Notes: generated by a model not told the origin, from the sequence alone. Positions 46,252 to 56,581 are shown, counted from the first letter of the stretch. The stretch is DNA of 64,000 bases from OCS116 sp051531935 (GCA_051531935.1 JAOPTR010000007.1:62001-126000), one strand, 5' to 3'. Numbers and translations: made by a program.

Positions 46252-48400
46252 AATTGTAGAATTTTTCGTCGGTTTTAGCCATTTTAGTCAGGCCTTTAGT
46301 GGGCTTGAATCTATCGCCATAATCTTTTGCAAAACTTTTCATGCGCTTTACAAAATCTTTAGAACCAACCATGTCGATATAAGACAATGGACCACCAGTA
46401 AATGGTGCAAAACCAAAGCCTAAAATACCACCAACATCAGCTTCACGTACATCAGTCAGTACATTTTCTTCAAAACATCTAGCGGTTTCAAGCGCTTGAA
46501 TAGACAAGAAACGCTGTCCCAAAATTTTCATATCAACCTCAGAGGGGTCAAGATGTTTGTCTTGCAAATCCAGCAAACCTTGCCAGATATGTTTTCTGCC
46601 TTTTTCCGGATAATCAAACAGGCCTTTGCCATTTTTACGGCCGTGGCGTCCTTGGTTCATCACAATTTCTTCAAGCATACGGTCAATTGGGCCTTCAACA
46701 TATTTATCGCCCAATGCAGCTTTGCCAGCCGCCGCAATTTTGTAAGAAACATCCAAGCCAACTTCATCAGCCAATACCAATGGGCCAACAGGCATGCCTG
46801 CGGCCTTACCAGCATTTTCAATCATAATTGGTGGCACGCCTTCTTCAAGCATATGCAACGCTTCGGCAACATAAGTGCCCACCACGCGAGATGTATAGAA
46901 ACCCCGCGAATCATTAACAACAATCGGCGTTTTCTTAATCGCAGCCACATAATCCAAAGCACGTGCAATGGCTTCATCACCTGTTTTATCGCCTTTGATA
47001 ATCTCAACCAACATCATTTTATCTACAGGAGAGAAGAAATGAATGCCGACAAATTTCTCGGCATCTTTACTGGCTTTCGCAAGCTCAGTAATTGGCAATG
47101 TCGAGGTGTTAGAGCCGTAAATTGTACCTTCTGGCATCACAGCTTCACACTGTTTTACCACTTCGGCTTTAATTTTAGGGTCTTCAAATACCGCTTCAAT
47201 AACCAAGTCAATATCTTTCAATTGCTCATAATTATCGGCAGGGATGATATGTTCTAATATGCCATCACGTTTTGCAGCAGGCATACGGCCTTTAGATACA
47301 AGTTTCGATAGTATTTTGGCGCTATAGTCTTTGCCTTTTTCGGCAGCTTCCATGTTGCGGTCAATCAAAACCACATCAATGCCCGCTTTGGCAGTTACAA
47401 ATGCAATGCCCGCGCCCATTAAGCCCGCGCCAATCACAGCAATTTTCTTGATGCTAGATTTTGCAACCCCTTCAGGGCGGCGCAAACCTTTATTCAGCTC
47501 TTGCATAGATACGAAAATAGAACGTGTCATATGCTTAGCTTCGGTGGTGCGTAAAAGCTGCGTAAAGTAACGCGCTTCAATGCGCAAGCCCGTGTCGATA
47601 TCCACCATGAGGCCTTCGTAAACGCATTTCATAATGTTGCGCGCGCCAGGGTAATTATCATAAGTAGATTTACGATATAAAGCGTTGGCAGGTGGGAAAA
47701 CCATCATGCCGCCTTTAGAGTAAACTTGACCACCTGGAATGCGGAAACCTTTTTGATCCCACGGTGCAGGCAATACTTTGCGTTCAAATATACGCTTTTT
47801 AGCAGTTGCCACCAATTCATCAGCAGGAACTATTTCGTGCAAAATGCCAACTTTAAGTGCTGCTTTGGCGTTTAACAAACGTCCAGTCAACATCATTTGC
47901 AAAGCTTCTTGCGCGCCAATTAGGCGTGGTAGGCGTTGTGTGCCACCGCCGCCAGGTAAAATACCAATGCGCACTTCTGGCAAACCAAATTTAGCACTGT
48001 CATTAGCTGCTGCAATGCGATAATGCGATGCTAAAGCAATCTCAAATCCACCGCCCAAAGTTGTGCCTGTCATGGCACAAACCACTGGTTTTCCGCATGT
48101 TTCTAAATCTCGCAACATGTATGAAAACTTGCTCGCAAGTTCCATTTGTTTTGCCACATCAGGGCCACTATGCATAATTTGGTCAAACATATTAATGTCC
48201 GCACCTGCACAGAATGTATCTTTGCCAGATGTAATAATCGCACCCAAAACCTTGTCATTGGTTTTAAGCTCAGCAACAATGTTCATCAGGTCAGTAAAAC
48301 CTTCTTCACTCATCACATTCATGCTTTTGTCAGCACGGTCCCAAACAATAATGGCAATGCCGTCTGAATCTATTTCAAAGGTAAAATCGTTAAGTTTCAT
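46250..48400 (-). CDS. fadJ: multifunctional enoyl-CoA hydratase / 3-hydroxyacyl-CoA dehydrogenase
   Basis: 716 aa. The N-terminal crotonase domain (about 1-190) carries CAGADINMF and GGGGTQRLPRLIG with its catalytic Glu region. From about 317 the dehydrogenase follows, with the Rossmann motif GAGLMGAGIA, GIHFFSPVDKMMLVEII and a C-terminal helical domain. It catalyses hydration and NAD-dependent oxidation steps of beta-oxidation. It forms a complex with the thiolase encoded 14 nt upstream. Start has a GGGGAGAA site. Confidence 0.93.
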   Translation of the reverse strand: MKLNDFTFEIDSDGIAIIVWDRADKSMNVMSEEGFTDLMNIVAELKTNDKVLGAIITSGKDTFCAGADINMFDQIMHSGPDVAKQMELASKFSYMLRDLETCGKPVVCAMTGTTLGGGFEIALASHYRIAAANDSAKFGLPEVRIGILPGGGGTQRLPRLIGAQEALQMMLTGRLLNAKAALKVGILHEIVPADELVATAKKRIFERKVLPAPWDQKGFRIPGGQVYSKGGMMVFPPANALYRKSTYDNYPGARNIMKCVYEGLMVDIDTGLRIEARYFTQLLRTTEAKHMTRSIFVSMQELNKGLRRPEGVAKSSIKKIAVIGAGLMGAGIAFVTAKAGIDVVLIDRNMEAAEKGKDYSAKILSKLVSKGRMPAAKRDGILEHIIPADNYEQLKDIDLVIEAVFEDPKIKAEVVKQCEAVMPEGTIYGSNTSTLPITELAKASKDAEKFVGIHFFSPVDKMMLVEIIKGDKTGDEAIARALDYVAAIKKTPIVVNDSRGFYTSRVVGTYVAEALHMLEEGVPPIMIENAGKAAGMPVGPLVLADEVGLDVSYKIAAAGKAALGDKYVEGPIDRMLEEIVMNQGRHGRKNGKGLFDYPEKGRKHIWQGLLDLQDKHLDPSEVDMKILGQRFLSIQALETARCFEENVLTDVREADVGGILGFGFAPFTGGPLSYIDMVGSKDFVKRMKSFAKDYGDRFKPTKGLTKMAKTDEKFYN

Positions 48401-48414
48401 GTTTATTTCTCCCC

Positions 48415-49623
48415 TTAAACGCGTTCAATAATGGTTGCAGTGCCCATACCAGCACCAATACATAATGTAATCAATGCGGTGTTTAAATCGCGTCTTTCCA
48501 TTTCGTCAATCACTGTGCCAACAAGCATAGCGCCTGTTGCACCTAGTGGATGCCCCATCGCAATCGCGCCACCATTTACATTCACTTTGTCGTGCGATAT
48601 GCCCAATTGGTCAACCGCATGTAATACAACAGAAGCAAAAGCTTCATTAATTTCAAATAGGTCAATATCAGCAGCCGTCATGCCTGCTTTTTTAAGTGCT
48701 TTTTCAGATACGATGGAAGGGCCCGTAAGCATAATGCAAGGCTCCGTGCCAATATTAGCAAAAGTACGAATTTTAGCACGTGGCTTAAGTCCCGCTCTTT
48801 TACCCGCTTCTTTTGTGCCCATTAAAATAGCCGCCGCGCCATCCACAATGCCTGAGCTGTTGCCCGCATGATGTATATGGTTGATACGTTCAATCTCAGG
48901 GTAACGTTGTGTTGCCACAGCATTAAAGCCGCCCATTTCACCTGGTTGTACAAATGATGGGTTTAAGCCGCCAAGCGATTCCAAACTGGCATCGGGGCGC
49001 ATATGCTCATCTGTGTCTAAAATTGTTAAGCCGTTAATATCAACAACAGGTGCAATTGCATTTTTAAAATAGCCATTGTCCCAAGCGTGTTTTGCACGTT
49101 TTTGGCTTTCCACTGCCAATGCGTCACAATCTTCACGGCTATAACCGTATTTTGTGGCAATTAAATCAGCGCTAATACCCTGTGGTACAAAATAAGATGG
49201 CAAAGCAATTGAAGGGTCAATCGGCCATGCACCACCCGAAGCAAAAATGCCCAAACGGCTCATGGCTTCTACACCACCACCAATAGTCATATCGTGCATG
49301 CCAGACATAACTTGTGCAGCGGCAAAATTCATCGCATCCAACCCAGAGGCACAAAAACGGTTAATCTGAACACCACTAACACTTTCAGCATAAGCTGCCG
49401 ATAAAACAGATGCCCGTGCAATGTCGCCGCCAGCTTCACCCACAGGGTCAACACAACCAAATACAACATCGTCAACTAAACCCGTATCTAATTCGTTGCG
49501 GTCACGTATAGAGCGCAAAACAGTTGCGCCCAATTCAAGTGCTGTCACTTCATGTAAGCTGCCATCTTTTTTCCCACGTCCGCGCGGGGTTCTAACATGG
49601 TCGTAAATATAACATTCAGTCAT
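48415..49623 (-). CDS. fadA: acetyl-CoA C-acyltransferase (thiolase)
   Basis: 402 aa. INRFCASGLDAMN holds the acyl-accepting cysteine (about 90), GGAIAMGHPLGATGA the histidine near 352 and CIGAGMGTATIIE the second cysteine near 388. It performs the thiolytic step that shortens acyl-CoA. It lies between the acyl-CoA dehydrogenase and fadJ genes, spaced 27 and 14 nt, in the usual alphaproteobacterial order. Confidence 0.94.
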   Translation of the reverse strand: MTECYIYDHVRTPRGRGKKDGSLHEVTALELGATVLRSIRDRNELDTGLVDDVVFGCVDPVGEAGGDIARASVLSAAYAESVSGVQINRFCASGLDAMNFAAAQVMSGMHDMTIGGGVEAMSRLGIFASGGAWPIDPSIALPSYFVPQGISADLIATKYGYSREDCDALAVESQKRAKHAWDNGYFKNAIAPVVDINGLTILDTDEHMRPDASLESLGGLNPSFVQPGEMGGFNAVATQRYPEIERINHIHHAGNSSGIVDGAAAILMGTKEAGKRAGLKPRAKIRTFANIGTEPCIMLTGPSIVSEKALKKAGMTAADIDLFEINEAFASVVLHAVDQLGISHDKVNVNGGAIAMGHPLGATGAMLVGTVIDEMERRDLNTALITLCIGAGMGTATIIERV

Positions 49624-49650
49624 TTTAATTCCCTTTTTCTATGTCTAATT

Positions 49651-51453
49651 CTATATATATTCTAATGGCATCGCGTTAATTACATCAGCACCTGACATAA
49701 TTTTAACTTGGTAACCTTTGGCTTCAGGTAAATGCTTGTTGGCATAAAATTTTGCCAATAGGATTTTAGATTTGTAAAAATCTTTGTCGATAGTTCCCGT
49801 ATCGGCATTGTCTGCCAATTTTTCTTGTGCGACAAGCGCCATTTTGGCCCAAATATGCCCAAATGTCACTGTGCCCATAAGGTGCATAAAGTCATGTGCC
49901 GCAGCCACAGCATTGTCTGGGTTCTTCTGCCCATGTTCCATCAGATATCCCAATGCGCCTTGTAAAGCTTCAGCCGCTTTTTGCAATGAAGCGATGATGT
50001 CGGCTAGTTCTTCATTTTCTTGGTTGGCTAAAATAAACCCGCCAATATCTTGTAAATAAGCCATAACTGTTTGGCCATGTTTAGCAGGTAATTTGCGCGA
50101 GATCAGGTCTAATGCCTGAATGTCATTGGTACCTTCGTAAAGCATGGCAATGCGGCTATCGCGCACAAATTGTTCCATACCATGTTCTTGAATATATCCA
50201 TGCCCACCAAATATTTGTTGTGCAATCACCGCATTGTCAAAACCTTTGTCAGTTAAAAAGCCTTTTACAACTGGGGTCAGTAAATTAACACGGTCTTTTG
50301 CGGCTGTTTGGGTTTTTTCGTCATCACCTTTATGGATAATGTCTGTCAAAACCGAAACCTCACCAATCAACGCACGTGCCGCTTCATTAAAACAACGCAT
50401 GCTCATAAGTTGAGCTTTAATATTAGCATGGTGAATAATGCGGTCGGCCGCTTCACCAGTATCCTTTTGGCCAGTTGCAGCTTTGCCTTGGCGGCGATCC
50501 AACGCATATTCACGCGCATTTTGAAAAGCCACTTCACTCTGTGCTAAACCTTGAACACCCACGCCCAAACGCGCTTCATTCATCATGATAAACATGTTTT
50601 TAAGGCCACTGCCTTTTTCGCCAATCAAATAGCCTTTTGAACCATCGAAATTCATCACACAAGTTGAGTTGCCGTGTATGCCCATTTTTTCTTCAATCGA
50701 ACCAACGCTCACATTGTTAGGTGCGCCTACGACGCCCTCATCATTCACTTCAAACTTAGGCACAAGAAATAATGATAGACCTTTCACGCCATCAGGCAGG
50801 CCTTCCGTGCGTGCCAATACCAAATGAATGATGTTTTTAGACATGTCATGGTCACCCGCCGAAATAAATATTTTCTGGCCTGTAATGTCAAAACTACCAT
50901 CAGCATTTTCAGAAGATTTTGTGCGGATAAGCCCTAAATCGGTACCACAATGTGGTTCAGTCAGGTTCATCGTGCCAGTCCACTCGCAAGTGATCATTTT
51001 TGGCAGATATTTAGCTTTTAGCTCTTGTGATGCACAGGTATTTATGGCTGCATATGCACCCATTGTAAGGCCGTAATACATCGAGAAACCCATATTGGCC
51101 GAGTTTAAATATTCGCTCAATATGTTGCCCAATGTAAGTGGTAAGCCTTGCCCGCCAAATTCAGGGTCACAAACCAAACTTGTCCAACCACCATCTCTTA
51201 AGGCATCAAATGCCTCGATAAAACCATCAGGTGTTGTCACTGTGCCATTGGCATGTGTGCAACCCTGCTTGTCACCAGTAATGTTAAGTGGCGCCACAAC
51301 CTCGGTCATTAGTTTGCCAAATTCACCGCCAATTGCACTCACCGTATCACGGTCAATATCGTTAAAAATATCGCCATATTTTCCACTATCAATTTTAAGT
51401 AAATCAAATAGTACAAATAGTGAATCTTCTAGTGGGGCATTGTAAATAGGCAT
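49651..51453 (-). CDS. acyl-CoA dehydrogenase with C-terminal extension
   Basis: 600 aa, longer than the usual 380-aa enzymes because of an N-terminal helical extension and a C-terminal DUF-type domain (about 470-590), as in FadE-like DUF1974/ACDH_C proteins. TEPHCGTDLG and the FAD site near MNLTEPHCG are in the middle domain. YEGTNDIQALDL contains the region next to the catalytic base. It catalyses the first oxidative step. It is the first enzyme gene after the MerR regulator, 36 nt apart. Confidence 0.9.
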   Translation of the reverse strand: MPIYNAPLEDSLFVLFDLLKIDSGKYGDIFNDIDRDTVSAIGGEFGKLMTEVVAPLNITGDKQGCTHANGTVTTPDGFIEAFDALRDGGWTSLVCDPEFGGQGLPLTLGNILSEYLNSANMGFSMYYGLTMGAYAAINTCASQELKAKYLPKMITCEWTGTMNLTEPHCGTDLGLIRTKSSENADGSFDITGQKIFISAGDHDMSKNIIHLVLARTEGLPDGVKGLSLFLVPKFEVNDEGVVGAPNNVSVGSIEEKMGIHGNSTCVMNFDGSKGYLIGEKGSGLKNMFIMMNEARLGVGVQGLAQSEVAFQNAREYALDRRQGKAATGQKDTGEAADRIIHHANIKAQLMSMRCFNEAARALIGEVSVLTDIIHKGDDEKTQTAAKDRVNLLTPVVKGFLTDKGFDNAVIAQQIFGGHGYIQEHGMEQFVRDSRIAMLYEGTNDIQALDLISRKLPAKHGQTVMAYLQDIGGFILANQENEELADIIASLQKAAEALQGALGYLMEHGQKNPDNAVAAAHDFMHLMGTVTFGHIWAKMALVAQEKLADNADTGTIDKDFYKSKILLAKFYANKHLPEAKGYQVKIMSGADVINAMPLEYI

Positions 51454-51489
51454 ATTTTCTCCGCATTGGTTGGTTTATATGAGTCTAAG

Positions 51490-51915
51490 TTAGGCTTCGC
51501 TCAAAAGTTCGGTAATTTTTGCTGTGCTTTGTTTGCCGTCAATCACGCCATCAACTTCATCACATAGTTTTGTAAGTTCGGATATGGCTTTTTCAATTTC
51601 AGATTTTTGAATCACAAGCTTGGCAATTTGTTCTCTGAATTTAACAGAGGTAATTTTCATTTGTGTTTCTTGGCCATCTCTAATGTCGTATAGGTCAAGC
51701 ATTTCTTTAATTTCATCTAAAGAAAAACCAACATTCTTACCTTGGACAATGAGGGCTAACCTAGCTTTATCACGTTTAGAATATAAACGTCTTGAGCCAA
51801 CACGCTGCGGTTCAATTAGTTTTTTTGTTTCGTAAAATCGTAAAGCTCGTGAGGTTAAACCAAATTTGGCACTTAACTCAGAAATGGTAAAAGTTTCTTG
51901 TAGGGTCTGTGTCAT
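51490..51915 (-). CDS. MerR-family transcriptional regulator of the beta-oxidation operon
   Basis: About 141 aa. The N-terminal winged helix (FTISELSAKFGLTSRALRFY, then ETKKLIEPQRVGSRRLY) is a MerR domain; the coiled-coil dimerisation helix follows (about 75-130). No metal-binding cysteines of MerR/CueR kind; the single Cys is in the tail. It leads an operon of acyl-CoA dehydrogenase, thiolase and fadJ and lies next to a palindromic operator, so autoregulation in response to acyl-CoA is likely, as for LiuR/PsrA-like MerR proteins. Confidence 0.85.
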   Translation of the reverse strand: MTQTLQETFTISELSAKFGLTSRALRFYETKKLIEPQRVGSRRLYSKRDKARLALIVQGKNVGFSLDEIKEMLDLYDIRDGQETQMKITSVKFREQIAKLVIQKSEIEKAISELTKLCDEVDGVIDGKQSTAKITELLSEA

Positions 51916-51959
51916 CATAGATATCTTTATTCTAGTTAAAATTTCAGACCGTTTCTTAT

Positions 51960-51975
51960 CTTACGTTAACGTAAG
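51960..51975. promoter_or_regulatory. perfect 16-bp palindrome, candidate MerR operator
   Basis: CTTACGTTAACGTAAG, located 45 nt upstream of the merR start. It resembles the TTACGT-ACGTAA type boxes reported for LiuR-like MerR regulators of branched-chain and fatty-acid catabolism. Confidence 0.7.
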
Positions 51976-52192
51976 CGTCAAGTCTGTAAAGGCAAAAAAC
52001 AAGTTATGTGCATTTATTTGCAGTTTTTGTTAATTTTTATTCACTATTTTTAACAAAGTATAAATCGTTAACCAATTATTTACCATAATTTGAAACTTTT
52101 AGGGTGCAAAGCCGTCTTTGTATATTGAGTCGAAATGCTCATTTGAAAAGTCGGAAATCGGATATAATGACCTACTGGATTGGTAATTAGAC

Positions 52193-55100
52193 ATGACATC
52201 ACCCAAAGCTTGGAGCGTTAAAGGCGTAGATGCCAAGACCCGTCAAATGGTTAAGGATCAGGCTAAAGAATCTGGTGTTACCATGGGCGAATGGCTTTCA
52301 GACGCAGTGAATATGGCGGTGATGGAAGAATTTGACGCCCAACAATACCAAACAGAACAGCATCAACCCGAAGAATATGAAGAACAACAAATGACAGGAA
52401 CTGGCGGTTATGGCCAAATGTTTTCAAACCTTGTCAGAGAATATCCAAACGCAAGACCCGATGTTAAAAACACCAATAATACCCAACAAAATACTAATAA
52501 TAATGCATACCAGAGCGCTGATAACATGAGAAATTCAAGAGTTAGAACCAAAGCAACACGCAATCAAACAGCTTTTAATCGCCCCGCAGCAAGTTATGCA
52601 CCGCGACCTGAAGAACATATCACCAATGGTTTCAATGTTATTGAAAATGCCTTAACCGACATTGTCGATCACATCGAGCTTGCTGATGGGCATAACAGCT
52701 CGGCTTTAAGAGATATGCAGGCACAAATAGCAGAGCTTAATGAGCGCACGCTTAATCAACCAGAACCAGAAGTATATTCATTCCATAATGAATTTAACGA
52801 TATGGAAGGCCGGTTGGCAAATTTGGCCGATAGAATTGACGAGCTGAATGACAATTCAAGCCTCGAAGAGCCAATGGTTCAAGAAGCTGACAATCAAGAT
52901 AAATTCATGCAAAATACAATGTTGTCACGCTTTGATGAATTATTCGTCAAACTTGACAATATAAGCCATCAACAAACCAATTACACTGACGGTGTGCAAA
53001 ATCTAGAACAAGGCGTACAAGGCCAACTGGATAAAATGTCAGCCACAGTTGAACAGTCACAAACAAATTCAGGCGCCCATGGTCAAGATATTGACGTGAT
53101 GGAGCAAAAACTTGTAGATTTAAGCAATCGTCTAGAAGTGAGCCTAGAAGATACTGGCGTTGACCCACAAATTGCTGAGCTAGAAGAGCAAATTGGCGGC
53201 CTGAGCCAAAAACTTTCAGACTTATTATCTGCGCCAAAACCAGAATATTCTCCAGTGCCCACTAAACCCGTGCAAAGTGCCGAAACATCTGCCGAAATCA
53301 CCGAATTGCGTGAAAGCATTCATGCCATTAACGAACGGCTCGGAAAAACTGAAGATCGCCTAGGTGGCATAGACCGCCTCGAAGATAACATGACAAAGCT
53401 AATCGAGTCTGTTGTAGACATCCGCGCGAACAGCCATCAGGTGGCACAAGATGCTGCGAATGCAGCGGTAAGTGCGTTTAGTAAATCTCAAGACGATGCA
53501 ATTGTTGATGTTGTGGATTTACAAGAAGCCGAAGATATTGATGCCTTAATTGCAGCAAAATTCCAAGAAATTTCTTCAAAGAATGATGATGCCGAAAAAA
53601 TACAAATTTCAGGCTTTAAGACTGTTGAAACATCACTAGAAAAAATCATGAACCGCTTGTCGCAGGTCGAAGATGCACAAAATGCTGCGCATGCCGCTCC
53701 ACCACCCGAGCGACCCCATGAGGAGTTGCATGGTGAACAGGATTTTATCCAACCTGGGGCCGACACGAAAGCGGAACAGCCTCAGGATATCACCGCCGAG
53801 ATCAGCAAGACAACCACAATAGCAGCCAAACCAGCGCCGCTGGCACAAGCCGTTATTTCAGAACCACCGGTGGAACTGGCACTGCCAACACAAGCGCCCA
53901 TAGCGCCAGTGATGAGCAATACCGCGACCGCTCCTACAGAGATAGTGGCCAGAGAGACGGTGGTCATAGAGACGGCGGCTATAGAACCGATACCAGAGAT
54001 AGCCACAGAAACGATTCAAGAAGCGCTCATTCCAGAACTGACAACCGCCATTCTGGAAACAAACGACCAAGTTGGTTCAGAGACAGCTGAAGAACGCCCC
54101 GTTGCACAACCTAGTTCAAGTACCGATTTCATTGCTGCAGCACGCCGCGCAGCTCAGCAATCCTACGAAACCGAAAAAGGCAGCGATGAAGAAGTCAGTA
54201 AAACCACATCTTTATTTGGAAAAATCAAAAAAGCTGCCAAAAAAGGTAAAAACCTAACTGAAACGGCAACAGAAAAATTATCAGAATTACCCACACAACT
54301 AGACGAAGCTCTCGATTTAGGGTTGCTCGAAACTTCTGAACCTGAAGTTGCCGAGGAAAAAGTTGAAGAAAAAACTGAGAAAAAAGCTAAGAAAAAGTTC
54401 TCGCTACCAAAACTTGGTTTTAAGAAAAAAGCCAAGGAATTAGAGGATGAACCACAGTCTGATTTCTATACAAGTGAATTGCCAACAGATATTTTTGAAG
54501 AAGATTTTTTCAAAACACCTGACGATTCTGCCTCAACAGGCATGCCAATGTCCGAAGGCAACGAGTTAAGCCTCGAAGCCAAAGATGATGGTACATTTAG
54601 TGATAAAGTGAGCCGCAAAGGCGCAGCCCCTGTGGTTATTGCTTTATTTCTAGTCACAGTCCTAATTTCTGGTGTGAGCTGGTATTCACTGAGAGGCACC
54701 TCACCAACCCCTGCTGCCAAATTGGCTCAAAACGGCAATAACCAAGTTATGTCGCCCGCCGATGCCGCAACTCTAGAAACTGCTGCGCGTAAAACAGCCA
54801 TTATGAACAGAATGGAAACCAATACACAAGGCGCAGCCAATCAGGCAACCAAACAAAACAATGCCGCACGCGCTATTTTGGATAGTGCAAAAAGTGGCCT
54901 CACAACTCAAATGAATGGAACGTCAAAAACTGATACCTTCTCACCAGAAGAATTTGAAGGTTTTAATAACAGTGGAAGCGTTGCCCATCAGCCAACAGTA
55001 AAACAAATTGAAGCTTTGAAAAATGATGATGTACTGGTCACAAACTCAATTCCAGGTCTAAGCACAAAACCATATACAACAAGCTTGTTGGGTAATAATA

Positions 55101-56152
55101 GTAAATTCTCAAAGGTAAAAGATGCCAGCCGTATGGGTAGTTCTTCGCTCAGCAAGTCACCATCGCTCGCAAAACCTTTGCCGCAAATCAAGCAAACTCC
55201 TAAATTGCCAGAAGTTAAATCTGGCGTTGCGCAGGCATCGTTGGAATTACCAACCAGAATTGGGCCAAAATTATTACGCCAGAATGCACAAATGGGTCAA
55301 GCTGCCGAACAATTCGAAGTCGCCAACCGTTATGCACTTGGATATGGCGTCGACATTGATCTCGCAAAATCTTTCGATTGGTTTATGAAAGCCGCTGGTA
55401 ACAAGCTCGCTGTCGCTCAATTTAGTGTGGGTATGATGCGTGAGCATGGCAAAGGCACGAGCCGCAACTTGTCTTTAGCACGTGAATATTATCAACGTGC
55501 TGCCGAACAAGGCAACTTAATGTCAATCTATCGTTTAGCGATGATGAATGCAGCACCGCAAAACCCAACCACTAAGCCAGATTTTAAAGTGGCGCTAAGA
55601 TGGTTTAACATGGCTGCAAATGCAGGCCTTGTTGATGCCCAATATAATTTGGCTGTGTTGTACGAAAAAGGCCATGGCACAGATGTAGATTTGGTGGAAA
55701 CCTATAAATGGTATTCAATCGCTGCCCAAAAAGGTGATGTGCAAGCTCAAAAACGCGCAAAAGTCATCAAGCTAGAATTGTCAGCTTCGCAAATTGTAAA
55801 AGCACAAGCTGCAGTTAAAGCATGGTCGGTTATTAAATTGCCAGAAAATGCAAATTCTGCACCAAAATTAGCTTATCTTAAAAACGAAGTGCAAGATGGT
55901 GATGCAAAATTAAGCCAAAGCAAACATGTGAGAAGCGGCGCTTTGGCCAATGATGTGATTGCTGATAAAAAGTCAATTAAAGACACCCAAACAATGCTCG
56001 AAACATTGGGTTGGAATGTCGGCGGCATTGACGGCGTTATGGGTTCAAAAACCCGCAAAGCCATTAAAGAATTTCAAACCCGCCATAATCTCATCATCAC
56101 TGGTGAGGTCAATGACGAATTGTTGGCAAACCTAGAAGCCGCAACGCTTTAA
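52193..56152 (+). CDS. PodJ-like SEL1-repeat, peptidoglycan-binding polar protein
   Basis: 1319 aa. The N terminus (AWSVKGVDAKTRQMVKDQAK, then MGEWLSDAV) is the typical RHH-like start of PodJ/SEL1 proteins. Long coiled-coil and Gln/Glu-rich stretches cover about 150-480, a Pro/Glu/Ala linker about 500-640, and a Lys-rich segment about 660-770. One transmembrane helix lies at about 810-831 (VVIALFLVTVLISGVSW). The periplasmic part carries SEL1/TPR-like repeats at about 1035-1190 and a C-terminal peptidoglycan-binding (PG_binding_1) domain at about 1260-1319 with DGVMGSKTRKAIKEFQ. Likely a polar scaffold for cell division or growth. It is closed by a strong terminator. Confidence 0.88.
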   Translation: MTSPKAWSVKGVDAKTRQMVKDQAKESGVTMGEWLSDAVNMAVMEEFDAQQYQTEQHQPEEYEEQQMTGTGGYGQMFSNLVREYPNARPDVKNTNNTQQNTNNNAYQSADNMRNSRVRTKATRNQTAFNRPAASYAPRPEEHITNGFNVIENALTDIVDHIELADGHNSSALRDMQAQIAELNERTLNQPEPEVYSFHNEFNDMEGRLANLADRIDELNDNSSLEEPMVQEADNQDKFMQNTMLSRFDELFVKLDNISHQQTNYTDGVQNLEQGVQGQLDKMSATVEQSQTNSGAHGQDIDVMEQKLVDLSNRLEVSLEDTGVDPQIAELEEQIGGLSQKLSDLLSAPKPEYSPVPTKPVQSAETSAEITELRESIHAINERLGKTEDRLGGIDRLEDNMTKLIESVVDIRANSHQVAQDAANAAVSAFSKSQDDAIVDVVDLQEAEDIDALIAAKFQEISSKNDDAEKIQISGFKTVETSLEKIMNRLSQVEDAQNAAHAAPPPERPHEELHGEQDFIQPGADTKAEQPQDITAEISKTTTIAAKPAPLAQAVISEPPVELALPTQAPIAPVMSNTATAPTEIVARETVVIETAAIEPIPEIATETIQEALIPELTTAILETNDQVGSETAEERPVAQPSSSTDFIAAARRAAQQSYETEKGSDEEVSKTTSLFGKIKKAAKKGKNLTETATEKLSELPTQLDEALDLGLLETSEPEVAEEKVEEKTEKKAKKKFSLPKLGFKKKAKELEDEPQSDFYTSELPTDIFEEDFFKTPDDSASTGMPMSEGNELSLEAKDDGTFSDKVSRKGAAPVVIALFLVTVLISGVSWYSLRGTSPTPAAKLAQNGNNQVMSPADAATLETAARKTAIMNRMETNTQGAANQATKQNNAARAILDSAKSGLTTQMNGTSKTDTFSPEEFEGFNNSGSVAHQPTVKQIEALKNDDVLVTNSIPGLSTKPYTTSLLGNNSKFSKVKDASRMGSSSLSKSPSLAKPLPQIKQTPKLPEVKSGVAQASLELPTRIGPKLLRQNAQMGQAAEQFEVANRYALGYGVDIDLAKSFDWFMKAAGNKLAVAQFSVGMMREHGKGTSRNLSLAREYYQRAAEQGNLMSIYRLAMMNAAPQNPTTKPDFKVALRWFNMAANAGLVDAQYNLAVLYEKGHGTDVDLVETYKWYSIAAQKGDVQAQKRAKVIKLELSASQIVKAQAAVKAWSVIKLPENANSAPKLAYLKNEVQDGDAKLSQSKHVRSGALANDVIADKKSIKDTQTMLETLGWNVGGIDGVMGSKTRKAIKEFQTRHNLIITGEVNDELLANLEAATL

Positions 56153-56167
56153 ACAAAAAAGTATTAA

Positions 56168-56210
56168 AAATAAAGCCGCTCAACATCCATGCTGAGCGGC
56201 TTTATTTGTG
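56168..56210 (+). terminator. intrinsic terminator of the PodJ-like gene
   Basis: A 15-bp stem (56168-56182 with 56193-56207; core AAAGCCGCTCA / TGAGCGGCTTT) around a 10-nt loop, followed by TTTATTTG. It starts 16 nt after the stop codon. Confidence 0.8.
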
Positions 56211-56357
56211 TAATAATCCAACCATCCCTAAAAACCTGTTGCTTGTCGCCTTGCTTAATATATAAGCTATGTTTATCCAAATGGTGGCAAATCAATTCCA
56301 AAGCCACTCACTGTGAAAACAGCAATACCCAGACATCCTCTGGATATGAAAACGATT

Positions 56358-56448
56358 GGAGAGGTGGCCGAGTGGTCGAAGGCGCACGCTTGGAAAGCGT
56401 GTAGGCGGTTCTCCCGTCTCGTGGGTTCGAATCCCATCCTCTCCTCCA
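56358..56448 (+). tRNA. tRNA-Ser (anticodon GGA)
   Basis: 91 nt including an encoded CCA. The acceptor arm GGAGAGG pairs with CCTCTCC, the anticodon arm is CACGC-TTGGAAA-GCGTG giving anticodon GGA (reads UCC and UCU), a long variable arm of the serine type follows (GGCGGTTCTCCCGTC), and the T arm is GTGGG-TTCGAAT-CCCAT. It lies just upstream of the integrase gene and is a plausible attachment site. Confidence 0.97.
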
Positions 56449-56560
56449 TTCCTTTATCCAATAACGTCTAGTAAAATCCACATAATCATGATATATAGTC
56501 ATTAGAAGCCAATTTGGAGTCTAATGCTGTGCAGTACCGTCTTGCTATATCCGTCTCTTT

Positions 56561-56581
56561 TGGGGGCATATATGGGGGCAT
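56561..56581 (+). repeat. paired G-rich motif, left copy, upstream of integrase
   Basis: TGGGGGCA-N4-TGGGGGCAT. Two copies of a GGGGGCA box with 12-bp spacing. The reverse complement ATATGCCCCC recurs at 56611-56620 directly before the integrase start. A near-identical pair (19 of 21 positions) lies at 60738-60758. Confidence 0.75.

Noticed and set aside
46496..47257. 253-aa plus-strand open frame
   Set aside because: Antisense to the dehydrogenase half of fadJ. Aromatic-rich translation without domain signature.
56273..56502. Short minus-strand frames over the tRNA-Ser gene
   Set aside because: Overlap a complete, well-formed tRNA and have no coding evidence.
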